Below, one piece after another: positions 41,798-49,374 of a stretch of 64,000 bases of DNA (its first letter is position 1; every line of letters starts with the position of its first letter). Under the pieces are notes generated by a model. That model had not been told where the DNA came from and made no database searches. It saw only the letters and a list, made by a program, of their open reading frames with translations. A program made the position numbers and the translations under genes. Source of the stretch: Streptomyces sp. NBC_01283 (GTDB lineage: Bacteria; Actinomycetota; Actinomycetes; Streptomycetales; Streptomycetaceae); assembly GCF_041435335.1 (NCBI RefSeq), contig NZ_CP108430.1, positions 7,846,001 through 7,910,000 of the forward strand, written 5' to 3'.

Positions 41798-43066
41798 ATG
41801 GAGGCCAGGAGGTCCCTCGGGCGGCCGTTCGGATGGCTGTGGGCGGCCTACACCGTCAGCACGTTCGGCACGCGGATCGCGTTCGACGCGTTCCCCCTGA
41901 TCGCGATCCTGGCCCTGGACGCCGGGCCGGCACAGGTGTCGCTCCTCGCCGCGGCGGGCTTCGCGGTGGGCGCGGTGGTGGCGGTGCCGCTCGGGCCGTG
42001 GGTGGAGTTCCGCCGCAAGCGGCCGGTGATGATCGCGATGGACCTGGTCCGGTGCGCGGCGCTGCTCAGCATCCCCGCCGCGTACGCCCTCGGCCTGCTC
42101 GGCTTCGGGCAGCTCCTGCTCGTGGCCGTCGTCGTCGGCGCGGCCGACATCGCCTTCAGCTCCGCCAGCGGCGCGTGCCTCAAGGAGCTCGTACGGCCCG
42201 ATGACCTGCTCGTCGCGAACGGCCGCCTGGAGTCGACGAGTTGGACCGCCCTGATGCTCGGGCCGCCGCTGGGCGGGGCCGTGATCGGAGTCTTCGGCCC
42301 GGTGGTGACGGTGGTGGCCGACGCGGTCAGCTATCTGCTCTCGGCCCTGGGGGTCCGCGCGATCGGTGGCAAGGAGCCGCACCCAGCGCGCACCGGGCCG
42401 CCGGCCCGCTTCCGGGCGGGCGACCTGCTCGACGGGTGGCGTTTCATCCTGGCGGGCCCGGCGCTGCGCCCGCTCTTCTTCAACACGCTGCTGAACAACG
42501 GCCTGATCATGGCCACTTCGCCGCTCCTGATCGTCCTGATGGTCGGCGAGCTCGGCTTCGCGCCCTGGCAGTACGGACTGGCCTTCGCCGTGCCCTGCCT
42601 GGGCGGCCTGATCGGCTCGCGGCTGGCCCGGCCGCTCGTCGAACGGTTCGGGCGGCACCGGGTCCTGCTCACCGCCGGGACGCTGCGGGCGTGCTGGCTC
42701 ATCGGCCTCGCGTTCATCGGCCCCGGTGTCGCCGGGCTCGTACTCGTCATGGTCGTCGAGTTCGGCCTGATCACCTGCTCCGGCGTGTTCAACCCGGTGT
42801 TCGCCACCTACCGGCTCGACCACACCCCGGCCGACCGCGTCGCCCGTACCCTGTCCGCCTGGTCGGTCACCAGCAAGCTCTCCATCGCCGCCATGACCGG
42901 CCTGTGGGGGCTGCTGGCCGGCGTCACGGGACCGCGCACCGCGGTCGGGATCGCCGGGGTCCTCATCCTCGCCACCCCGCTGCTGCTGCCACGACGCGAG
43001 CACGCGCCGGAAGAGCCGCACGAGCCGCACGACGGGCGGGACGCCGCCGCCCGGACCGGCGGCTGA
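41798..43066 (+). CDS. MFS transporter (MFS_3/enterobactin-exporter-like)
   Basis: A 422-residue permease with twelve predicted TM helices. It begins LGRPFGWLWAAYTVSTFGTRIAFDAFPLIAILAL, typical of actinobacterial MFS exporters of the EntS/MFS_3 group; the loop 2-3 motif is WVEFRRKRPVMIAMDLVRC. It ends in a charged His/Glu-rich tail (EHAPEEPHEPHDGR). The ATG at 41798 follows GAGGGG; the earlier frame is upstream sequence. The divergent LysR regulator probably controls it. Drug or metabolite export is likely; the substrate is not known. Confidence 0.9.
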   Translation: MEARRSLGRPFGWLWAAYTVSTFGTRIAFDAFPLIAILALDAGPAQVSLLAAAGFAVGAVVAVPLGPWVEFRRKRPVMIAMDLVRCAALLSIPAAYALGLLGFGQLLLVAVVVGAADIAFSSASGACLKELVRPDDLLVANGRLESTSWTALMLGPPLGGAVIGVFGPVVTVVADAVSYLLSALGVRAIGGKEPHPARTGPPARFRAGDLLDGWRFILAGPALRPLFFNTLLNNGLIMATSPLLIVLMVGELGFAPWQYGLAFAVPCLGGLIGSRLARPLVERFGRHRVLLTAGTLRACWLIGLAFIGPGVAGLVLVMVVEFGLITCSGVFNPVFATYRLDHTPADRVARTLSAWSVTSKLSIAAMTGLWGLLAGVTGPRTAVGIAGVLILATPLLLPRREHAPEEPHEPHDGRDAAARTGG

Positions 43067-43084
43067 CATCCCGCGCCACGCGCC

Positions 43085-43738
43085 TCACATCTTGCGCATC
43101 CGCGTGATCTCGGCCGTCTGCTGCGCGATCACGTCGTTGGCCATCTCCTCGACCTGGATGTTGTTGCCGTCGGAGAGCACGTCCGTGGCCATCGTGACCG
43201 CGCCGTCGTGGTGTGTGATCATCAGCTTCAGGAAGAGCTCGTCGAACGTCTTGCCCTTCGCGGCGCGCAACTGCTTGAGCTGCCCCTCGGTCGCCATGCC
43301 CGGCATCGTCCCGTGGTCATGACCGGGTTGCTTCCTCGCACCGCCGTGGCTCTTCAACCAGCCCTTCATGGCGCCGATTTCAGGCCGCTGCGCGGCGGCG
43401 ATGCGGTCGGCGAGACGCTTGACCTTCTCGGACTCGGTGCGCTTCGGGGCGAGTTCGGTCATCGTCAGGGCCTGGCCGTGGTGCGTGATCATCATCTGCG
43501 TGTAGGTGAAGTCCGCCGAGTTGGGGGAGTCGTCGTCGGTTCTCTTCTTGGCCGCGTCCTCGGCGGACAGAGTCGCGGCCGTCTCGCCCGGCTTGCCGGG
43601 AGCGATCACCGACGGGCCGGGCGCGGCCTTCTTGCCCGGTTCCGAACCGGCGTCGGAACCGCCTGAATCACAGGCGCCGAGCGCGAGAACGGCGGCCGTG
43701 AGGAACACGGCGACGGCGGGCGTACGACGGTGGAGCAC
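43085..43738 (-). CDS. DUF305 lipoprotein
   Basis: A 217-residue exported protein. The signal TPAVAVFLTAAVLALGAC ends in a lipobox (LGAC), so it should be a membrane-anchored lipoprotein. Two DUF305 halves follow with the paired motifs MMITHHGQALTMTE and MITHHDGAVTMATDV; these His/Met-rich helices resemble ferritin-like or copper-binding bundles. A GHDHGTMPGM loop could also bind metal. The GTG at 43738 has AGGAGG five bases upstream. It converges with the MFS gene and is divergent from the LVIVD gene. The family often sits near copper genes; a role in metal handling is inferred. Confidence 0.88.
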   Translation of the reverse strand: MLHRRTPAVAVFLTAAVLALGACDSGGSDAGSEPGKKAAPGPSVIAPGKPGETAATLSAEDAAKKRTDDDSPNSADFTYTQMMITHHGQALTMTELAPKRTESEKVKRLADRIAAAQRPEIGAMKGWLKSHGGARKQPGHDHGTMPGMATEGQLKQLRAAKGKTFDELFLKLMITHHDGAVTMATDVLSDGNNIQVEEMANDVIAQQTAEITRMRKM

Positions 43739-43816
43739 GGCTGCCTCCTGTGGCGCGCGGGGAGTTGAGGACCGTCCTAGCACGCTTGCGCGCGGTGGTG
43801 ATCAAAAACTTTCATT

Positions 43817-43836
43817 ACAGATGCGTTGCCATCTGT
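43817..43836. promoter_or_regulatory. Inverted repeat at the LVIVD promoter
   Basis: ACAGATG-N6-CATCTGT is a perfect 7-bp repeat that ends on the -35 box of the LVIVD gene. Another ATCTGT half-site follows at 43839-43844. It is probably an operator acting on the two divergent secreted-protein genes. Confidence 0.5.
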
Positions 43837-43864
43837 TGATCTGTGCATGATGAGCACGATACTG
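43836..43864 (+). promoter_or_regulatory. Sigma-70-type promoter of the LVIVD gene
   Basis: TTGATC (43836-43841), a 17-base spacer and GATACT (43859-43864) match the HrdB consensus well. Transcription would start near 43871, about 50 bases before the GTG. Confidence 0.65.
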
Positions 43865-43923
43865 CGGGGTGTCCGTGAACCGTTCGACCATGAACGGTGA
43901 CTACGGCGACTAGGGAGGACGCA

Positions 43924-45426
43924 GTGACCCTGTTGGACAACCCCCGAACTCGGCGCAGACGCTTGGGCGTCGGCGCGGCAGCGCTCGGTCTGATCGCGGC
44001 CCTGTTCAGCGCGGCGCCCGCCGGAGCGACGCCCGATCCGGGCGACTCGCCGGCCGCGCCCAAGAGCGTGTCGAAGAGTGACGCCGCCGACGCGAGGGCG
44101 GCCATCAAGAGCGGCGAGATACCCGCGCCCGACGAGATCGTGCATTCGGACAACATCAAGCACCTCGCGAACATCCCCAAGGACGCGCTGCCGGGGTTCA
44201 ACACCGACCTCGCCTTCCAGGGGAAGTACGCCTTCGCGGGCAATTACGACGGCTTCCGCATCTACGACATCAGCAACCCGAAGAAACCGCGGACCGTCTC
44301 CCAGGTCCTGTGCCCCGGCTCGCAGAACGACGTCTCCGTCTCCGGGAACCTGCTCTTCCTCTCCACCGACTCCTCGCGCAACGACAGCTCCTGCAACAGC
44401 ACCACGCAGCCCGCGACCGAGAAGTCGTCGTGGGAGGGCATGAAGGTCTTCGACATCAGCGACAAGGCCAACCCGAAGTACGTCTCCGCCGTCGAGACCG
44501 CCTGCGGCTCGCACACGCACACACTCGTGCCGGAGAAGAAGAACGTCTACGTGTACGTCTCCTCGTACTCCCCGAGCGCGACGTTCCCGGACTGCCAGCC
44601 GCCGCACGACGGCATCTCCGTCATCAAGGTGCCGCGCAAGGCCCCGCAGAAGGCGGCGGTCGTCGACTTCCCCGTGCTCTTCCCGGGTGAGGGCCCCGAC
44701 GGCGGCGGCAACCCGGGCGGGCCCACCAACCCCGGCGTCTCCAAGACCACCGGCTGCCACGACATCACCGTGCTGCCCTCCGAGGACCTCGCGGCCGGCG
44801 CCTGCATGGGTGACGGCATCCTCTTCTCGATCAAGAACCCCGAGAAGCCCAAGGTCATCGACCAGGTCCAGGACAACAAGAACTTCGCGTTCTGGCACTC
44901 GGCGACCTTCAATCAGAAGGCCAACAAGGTCGTCTTCACCGATGAGCTGGGCGGCGGTGGCGGCGCCACCTGCGACGAGGCCACCGGCCCGGAGCGCGGT
45001 GCCAACGGCATCTACGACATCCAGGGCAAGGGCGATCACCGCAAGCTCGTCTTCAAGAGCTACTACAAGATCCCGCGCCACCAGGCCGCGACCGAGAACT
45101 GCGTCGCCCACAACGGCTCGCTGATCCCGGTCAAGGGCAAGGACCTGATGGTCCAGGCGTGGTACCAGGGCGGCGTCTCCGTCTGGGACTTCACCAACTC
45201 CTCGAAGCCGAAGGAGATCGGCTACTTCGAGCGCGGCCCGCTGTCCGCCGACACGCTCCAGCTCGGTGGCTCCTGGTCGGCGTACTACTACAACGGATAC
45301 ATCTACTCGAACGACATCGCCAAGGGCTTCGACGTCCTGAAGATCGACGACAAGCGGACGGATCCCGCCGAGCGGGTCCGCGTCCGTGAGCTCAACGTCC
45401 AGACCCAGCCGGACTACTTCGACTGA
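43924..45426 (+). CDS. Secreted LVIVD-repeat protein
   Basis: A 500-residue exported protein. The N terminus is Arg-rich (RTRRRRLG) with the hydrophobic segment VGAAALGLIAALFSAAPAGA and a probable signal-peptidase site. The body consists of LVIVD-type beta-propeller repeats, for example YAFAGNYDGFRIYDISNPKKPRTV and GMKVFDISDKANPKYVSAVE, with HSATFNQKANKVVFTDELGGGG in the middle. GGGAGG lies five bases before the GTG at 43924. The family is found on actinobacterial surfaces and has no proven activity. Its end overlaps the convergent TetR gene by 13 bases. Codon use is like that of highly expressed genes (many AAC, AAG, ATC). Confidence 0.88.
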   Translation: MTLLDNPRTRRRRLGVGAAALGLIAALFSAAPAGATPDPGDSPAAPKSVSKSDAADARAAIKSGEIPAPDEIVHSDNIKHLANIPKDALPGFNTDLAFQGKYAFAGNYDGFRIYDISNPKKPRTVSQVLCPGSQNDVSVSGNLLFLSTDSSRNDSSCNSTTQPATEKSSWEGMKVFDISDKANPKYVSAVETACGSHTHTLVPEKKNVYVYVSSYSPSATFPDCQPPHDGISVIKVPRKAPQKAAVVDFPVLFPGEGPDGGGNPGGPTNPGVSKTTGCHDITVLPSEDLAAGACMGDGILFSIKNPEKPKVIDQVQDNKNFAFWHSATFNQKANKVVFTDELGGGGGATCDEATGPERGANGIYDIQGKGDHRKLVFKSYYKIPRHQAATENCVAHNGSLIPVKGKDLMVQAWYQGGVSVWDFTNSSKPKEIGYFERGPLSADTLQLGGSWSAYYYNGYIYSNDIAKGFDVLKIDDKRTDPAERVRVRELNVQTQPDYFD

Positions 45427-46106
45427 GCGGACCCCGGTGTGAACCCCTGAGCGGGCCGCGTCTCCTGCGCGCCCTGCTCGTCGGCTCGACCATGCGTCCC
45501 GCCGGGCGGCTCGTCGCCCGGCGGGACACCGAGCTCCCACGCCAGCCCGTACCGCTGGAACAGCTCGGCCCGCAGCGCGCCCGCGGGCATCGGCACCCCG
45601 GGAAGCAGCACCGCGAAGACCGCGCCCATCAGGAGGGCGCGCAGCAGGGGGTAATCGGTGTCCACGTCGGGCGACCCATGGCGTACGACGGTGTCGCGGA
45701 GCAGTTCGGCGAGATGCTGCTGCTCCGGGCAGCGCACGAACCCGTCCGCCTGGAGGATCCCCGCCATGTGGGTGCGCATGAGGAGGGGCTGATCCCTCGC
45801 CAGGCCGAGGATCGCGTCGATGGCGCGGGCCAGGCGCTCCTGCCCGTCCGAGCTGCGCGGCTCCCGTTCGAGTGCTTCCTCCAGGGTGCGGTGCATGAGC
45901 CGGTGCACCGCGGACTGCAGGAGTTGGCGCTTTCCGGGGAAGTAATACGACACCAGGCCGCGGGCCGAGCCCGCGCGGTCCGCGATGTCGCCGAGAGTCG
46001 TCGCCTCGTAGCCGCGCTCGCTCACCAGCTCGACCGTGGCCTGGAGGAGCCGTTCCCTGGAACGCCTTCGCAACTCTTCATTGACCGATGCGCTACGCGG
46101 GGACAT
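45414..46106 (-). CDS. TetR-family transcriptional regulator
   Basis: A 230-residue repressor. The N-terminal helix-turn-helix is SRERLLQATVELVSERGYEATTLGDIADRAGSARGLVSYYFPGKRQLLQSAV; the ligand domain is helical and ends in a flexible Gly/Pro-rich tail. AGGAG precedes the ATG. A perfect 17-bp palindrome lies just upstream of the gene, indicating autoregulation. The divergent neighbour is a DUF2630 gene 190 bases away and may be its target. The ligand is unknown. The last codons overlap the LVIVD gene end to end. Confidence 0.92.
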   Translation of the reverse strand: MSPRSASVNEELRRRSRERLLQATVELVSERGYEATTLGDIADRAGSARGLVSYYFPGKRQLLQSAVHRLMHRTLEEALEREPRSSDGQERLARAIDAILGLARDQPLLMRTHMAGILQADGFVRCPEQQHLAELLRDTVVRHGSPDVDTDYPLLRALLMGAVFAVLLPGVPMPAGALRAELFQRYGLAWELGVPPGDEPPGGTHGRADEQGAQETRPAQGFTPGSAQSK

Positions 46107-46124
46107 CCTGTAACTCCTGCGTTG

Positions 46125-46141
46125 ACTGGCTCAGAGCCAGT
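46125..46141. promoter_or_regulatory. TetR autoregulatory operator
   Basis: ACTGGCTC-A-GAGCCAGT is a perfect palindrome about 20 bases upstream of the TetR start, next to a TATACT that could be a -10 box on the plus strand (46141-46146). Its position and symmetry suit a TetR dimer. Confidence 0.65.
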
Positions 46142-46201
46142 ATACTCAGTGTGTCACGGGCCAGGGCCTTCGGTGGTCGTCTCACGGTCCGGTGCGACCT
46201 G

Positions 46202-46236
46202 GAGCAGGCAACACCGCGGGGGAGTGTTGCCTGCTC
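46202..46236 (+). terminator. 13-bp leader hairpin upstream of the DUF2630 gene
   Basis: GAGCAGGCAACAC (46202-46214) and GTGTTGCCTGCTC (46224-46236) form a perfect stem with a nine-base loop. It lies between two divergent genes, so it does not end either; it is within the leader of the plus-strand DUF2630 transcript if that starts near 46153. It could be an attenuator, an mRNA stabiliser or a second operator. Confidence 0.5.
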
Positions 46237-46298
46237 ACGGGTGCCGATCGGCCGAACCCTCCTTACAGTGGGCCGGGGGGCCGAGGAGGCGTACTGAG

Positions 46299-46544
46299 AT
46301 GGATCAAGAGCAGATTCTGTCCCGGATCTCGTCGATGGTCGACGACGAGCGGACCCTGCGGGAATCACTGGCGTCGGGCGCGATCGACGAGGCCACGGAG
46401 CGCGCGCGGCTCGGCGTGCTGGAACGTGAACTCGACCAGTGCTGGGACCTGCTGCGCCAGCGGCGCGCGAAGGCGGAGTTCGGCGAGAACCCGGACGCGG
46501 CGCGGGTGCGTCCGGCCGCCGAGGTCGAGGGCTACCGCTCATGA
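46299..46544 (+). CDS. DUF2630 family protein
   Basis: An 81-residue protein with the DUF2630 pattern: ILSRISSMVDDERTLRESL, ATERARLGVLERELDQCWDLLRQRRAKAEFGENPDAARVRPAAEVEGY. It is a helical, charged protein without TM segment, found widely in actinobacteria. GGAGG stands nine bases before the ATG. The gene is preceded by a 13-bp leader hairpin and a TetR operator. Its function is not established. Confidence 0.88.
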   Translation: MDQEQILSRISSMVDDERTLRESLASGAIDEATERARLGVLERELDQCWDLLRQRRAKAEFGENPDAARVRPAAEVEGYRS

Positions 46545-46585
46545 GCGGTGGCGCATCCGGCCCACCTTCCTCGGCCTAGTCGCGG

Positions 46586-46800
46586 ATGGGCGCCGAGCGG
46601 GGCAAGCCGTACCGAGGGCGGCACCTCACGGTCACCTTCGACGGGCAGCGGTGTCTGCACGCCGCGATGGCACGCTGGTACTCCGGGTGACCTGCGGATC
46701 ACGGTGCCGGATGGCGAGGCCGACGAGGCGGTCCGGGAGACGCGAGCAATGCTGTGCGGCTACGTCTGTGCGGGGGTCCGGCCGGTGGGTGCGCCCGGAC
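46586..46800 (+). pseudogene. Frameshifted remnant of a small (4Fe-4S)-binding (Fer4_19-like) protein
   Basis: A 34-codon frame from the ATG at 46586 reads GKPYRGRHLTVTFDGQRCLHAA, which matches the start of small Fer4_19-type iron-sulfur proteins (YxGxxxTVTFDxxRCxHAA). It then stops at 46690 after a divergent MARWYSG. A second frame continues with RITVPDGEADEAVRETRAMLC, recalling the second half of such proteins, which normally ends in a Cys-Pro motif. The two pieces suggest a gene inactivated by indels. No intact start-to-stop version exists here, and the match rests on one short segment. Confidence 0.4.
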
Positions 46801-46808
46801 GGCAGTCG

Positions 46809-47507
46809 TCAGGTGGTCTCCGGCGGTCGGGTGCTTGGGCGGTAGGTGTACGTGGCGACGGCGAGGGCGACCATCAGGGCGCCGAGCAGCCACCCGCCGA
46901 CGACGTCCGACGGCCAGTGCACGCCGTTCCAGATGCGGGTCGCGCCGACCCCGATGACGGAGACCACGGCGATGGTCACGCCTGTGCGCCATACGGCGGG
47001 GCCGACCCCGTACACCCGCAGCAGCCAGAGGAGGAGGCCGCAGACGACCGTTGCCGTCATGGCGTGGCCCGAGGGGAACGCCGCGAAGTGGGCGGAGTCC
47101 ACCGGGTCCGGCCAGACGGGACGGGGCTTGTCGACCGCTGCCTTGAGCCCCTGTTGCAGCAGCGTGCCCACCGCGCAGGTGACGGCGAGCCAGAGGGCCA
47201 GCCGGCGCTCCCCGCGGAAGACCAGCCACACCACGGCCACGGTGATCAGCGCGCGCATCGTCCACGGATCCCACACCCAGTCGCTCAGGATGCGGCTGGC
47301 GTGGGTGAGGCCGTCGTGCGCGACGGCCCAGCGATGCGTGGTGCGCGCGATGTCGCCGTCGACGGTGCCGAGCGGCCCCCACTCCAGCTCGACCAGGAGG
47401 ATCAGCACGAGAGAGAGGACGGACAGGAGGGCGGCGACGAGCGGCGCGCGGGGCTTGCGCGGACGGTGCGAGCCGGGCGGCGAGTCGATGGGTGCGGCGG
47501 GGTGCAT
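46809..47507 (-). CDS. PAP2-family membrane phosphatase
   Basis: A 232-residue membrane protein with about six TM helices and the three phosphatase motifs: KAAVDKPRP (motif 1, KxxxxxxRP), PSGH in FAAFPSGHAMTAT (motif 2) and RIWNGVHWPSDVVGGW (motif 3, with the nucleophile His). Such enzymes remove phosphate from undecaprenyl pyrophosphate, phosphatidic acid or related lipids at the outer face of the membrane. GAGGA lies seven bases before the ATG. It stands alone, 85 bases downstream of the M56 peptidase stop on the same strand. Confidence 0.92.
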   Translation of the reverse strand: MHPAAPIDSPPGSHRPRKPRAPLVAALLSVLSLVLILLVELEWGPLGTVDGDIARTTHRWAVAHDGLTHASRILSDWVWDPWTMRALITVAVVWLVFRGERRLALWLAVTCAVGTLLQQGLKAAVDKPRPVWPDPVDSAHFAAFPSGHAMTATVVCGLLLWLLRVYGVGPAVWRTGVTIAVVSVIGVGATRIWNGVHWPSDVVGGWLLGALMVALAVATYTYRPSTRPPETT

Positions 47508-47592
47508 GGAGAGATCCTCGCCGACGGACAGGGTCCGGGGCCATCCCGGGGCGCGGCCCGTGGCGTGTGGCCGCGAGTTCAGGCGCGGGCCG

Positions 47593-48528
47593 CTATCCCA
47601 GTGCGCGCAGGCCCGGAACGAACGTCACCAGGAGCGGGACCACCGGCACCAGCGCCGCCGCAGCCGTCAGCCGCAGCCGCCGCCCCGCGGTGAGCCGTGG
47701 CCGCGCGGACAGCAGCCGGTGCACCCGCTGCGGTACGTGTGCCTGCGGGGTCGGGCAGGGGCCGAACACGCCCCGGTCCTCGTTGAGCTCGACCAGCGCG
47801 AGGGCGATCGTCAGCCGCCCGAAGCGCCGCGAGGCGACATCGTCGGCGGCCAGCTCGACCAGGCGGTGCATCTCGTCCCGGAACGCGGCGAAGACCGGCA
47901 CCTGCGGGAACCCCGTGGCCAGCGCACCCGAGCAGTGCAGGAGCCAGTCGTGCCGTGCCTGCGCGTGCCCCTGCTCATGGGCGAGCACGGCATCCAGCTG
48001 ACGGCCCTTCAGGCGGCGCAACGCGGCGGTGGTGATGACCAGTTGGGGAGCGGAACCCGGCAGCCACCAGGCGTCGGGACGCTCACCCTCAAGGACGACG
48101 AGACGGTCGGCGCCGGGCTCCTCGCCGGGCAACAGCGGCGCGCGCAGCAGGAGTTCACTGCGCCCCTTGCGGCGCCTGGCCCGGGCCCGGACGATCTCCC
48201 GGGTCAGCATCGCGGCGGTCCACACGCCGCCCAGGGCCAGCGCCACGGCGGTCGCGGGCGCCCAGGAACCGCCCGCCCCGAGTGCGTACGCCTCGACCAC
48301 GTCGTGCGGCGCGGGAGCGAAGACATGGCCGCGCACGGCCTGCCACGCGGCGGCGGCGCTCACGGTCATCGACAGGGCGCAGCACATGAGCACACCCGCC
48401 ACGACGCACTGCCACGCCCACAGCGCGACCACCGGTTCGCGCTCCGGCCAGTCGGCGCGTGCGAGGAGGCGCGGGGCGACGACGGCGGTGAGGGCGCCCA
48501 GCAGCAACAGCGCAACGGGGAGCAACAT
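47593..48528 (-). CDS. M56-family membrane metallopeptidase (BlaR1/MecR1-like)
   Basis: A 311-residue membrane protease with three or four TM helices (LLLPVALLLLGALTAVVA, WAWQCVVAGVLMCCALSMTV, WAPATAVALALGGVWTAAML) and the zinc motif HEQGH in AVLAHEQGHAQARHD. A further Glu in RLVELAADDVASRRFG completes the gluzincin-like site. BlaR1/MecR1 relatives cleave a BlaI-type repressor, but no extracellular penicillin-binding domain is present and no BlaI gene is adjacent, unlike many Streptomyces loci. The start follows an upstream TATA-like segment with no strong Shine-Dalgarno. The substrate is unknown. Confidence 0.88.
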   Translation of the reverse strand: MLLPVALLLLGALTAVVAPRLLARADWPEREPVVALWAWQCVVAGVLMCCALSMTVSAAAAWQAVRGHVFAPAPHDVVEAYALGAGGSWAPATAVALALGGVWTAAMLTREIVRARARRRKGRSELLLRAPLLPGEEPGADRLVVLEGERPDAWWLPGSAPQLVITTAALRRLKGRQLDAVLAHEQGHAQARHDWLLHCSGALATGFPQVPVFAAFRDEMHRLVELAADDVASRRFGRLTIALALVELNEDRGVFGPCPTPQAHVPQRVHRLLSARPRLTAGRRLRLTAAAALVPVVPLLVTFVPGLRALG

Positions 48529-48654
48529 GCGTCAAGACTATGAGGGCGGCGCTGTCGGAGGGTATGGCCTATCGCCTCAAGTGACGCACGCCACGGCCGA
48601 TCGCGGGATATCACCCCTTACGGCCCCGCTGCCCCGCGAGTCGCCCCCGTCGTC

Positions 48655-49221
48655 CTACAGCGTCAGCAGCATCGCGATCATGGCGATCCCCATGGAGAGG
48701 CGGCACACCATCGCCAGTTCCGCGCGGTCCGCCCACCCCGTGACCGTCCCGCCCCCGCCTCCTTCCGCCGTCGCGAGCACCGGTGCGGGCAGGAGGCGGA
48801 CGCCCGACACCAGCACGTACCCGGCGAAGTACAGCAACAGGGCTCCGGTGAGCGCCGGGGTGCCCCCGCCGCCCCCGTGGCCCGCGTGCGCGGTGGGTGT
48901 CGCCGCCATGGCCGCCGCCATGTAGACCATGGCGCAGGCGCCGACCAGGTGATGCAGGTGGTGCCGGTTCCGGCGGGCCGCCCAGAGCGTGCGGAGCGCC
49001 GCCGCGCCGAACACGGCCGCGTATCCCAGCCACGCCCACCGGGGCGGGGCGAGGACGGCCGCGGGCAGGGCCATCAGCGCCATCCCGAACCCCATGAGCG
49101 CCTCTCCGCCCGCCGTGCGGCGCTGTGCCTCGATCCTGCTGCGCATTCGCAGCAGGCAGTAGGACCCGGTCGCCGCGCACAGCGCGACGAGCAGCCAGCC
49201 GGCCTGCGCCGGTCCGTGCAC
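48655..49221 (-). CDS. DUF5134 membrane protein
   Basis: A 188-residue integral membrane protein with five or six TM helices, starting VHGPAQAGWLLVALCAATGSYCLLR, with RRNRHHLHHLVGACAMVYMAAAMA and a His-rich N-terminal half, as in DUF5134, a family often found near copper genes and M56 peptidases. The His cluster could bind metal. The GTG at 49221 has GGAGG upstream; the longer frame to 49290 is a run of Arg and Ser unlike the family. It precedes the M56 gene by 126 bases on the same strand. Confidence 0.82.
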   Translation of the reverse strand: MHGPAQAGWLLVALCAATGSYCLLRMRSRIEAQRRTAGGEALMGFGMALMALPAAVLAPPRWAWLGYAAVFGAAALRTLWAARRNRHHLHHLVGACAMVYMAAAMAATPTAHAGHGGGGGTPALTGALLLYFAGYVLVSGVRLLPAPVLATAEGGGGGTVTGWADRAELAMVCRLSMGIAMIAMLLTL

Positions 49222-49340
49222 CGCACACCTCCCCGATCGACGGTGTCGTCGGGTCGATGCCCTCGCACGGCGCGTCGTACGCGAGCGCATGGGTGTACGC
49301 GGGGAGCGCGGAGGGGGAGCGGACGACGCCGGGCTATATC

Positions 49341-49367
49341 GTTTTCGAGTAAAACACTTGCTAACCT
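49341..49367 (+). promoter_or_regulatory. Promoter/operator of the FUSC-MarR operon
   Basis: GTTTT-N5-AAAAC (49341-49355) is a perfect repeat in an AT-rich patch, and TAACCT (49362-49367) is a -10 box exactly seven bases before the ATG at 49375, the spacing of a leaderless message. The MarR protein encoded downstream is the likely binder. Confidence 0.6.
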
Positions 49368-49374
49368 TCTAGGT

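Noticed and set aside
46122..46146. TTGACT ... TATACT as a promoter for DUF2630
   Set aside because: Both hexamers look good, but the spacer is only 13 bases, too short for sigma-70. TATACT alone may still serve as a -10 box.
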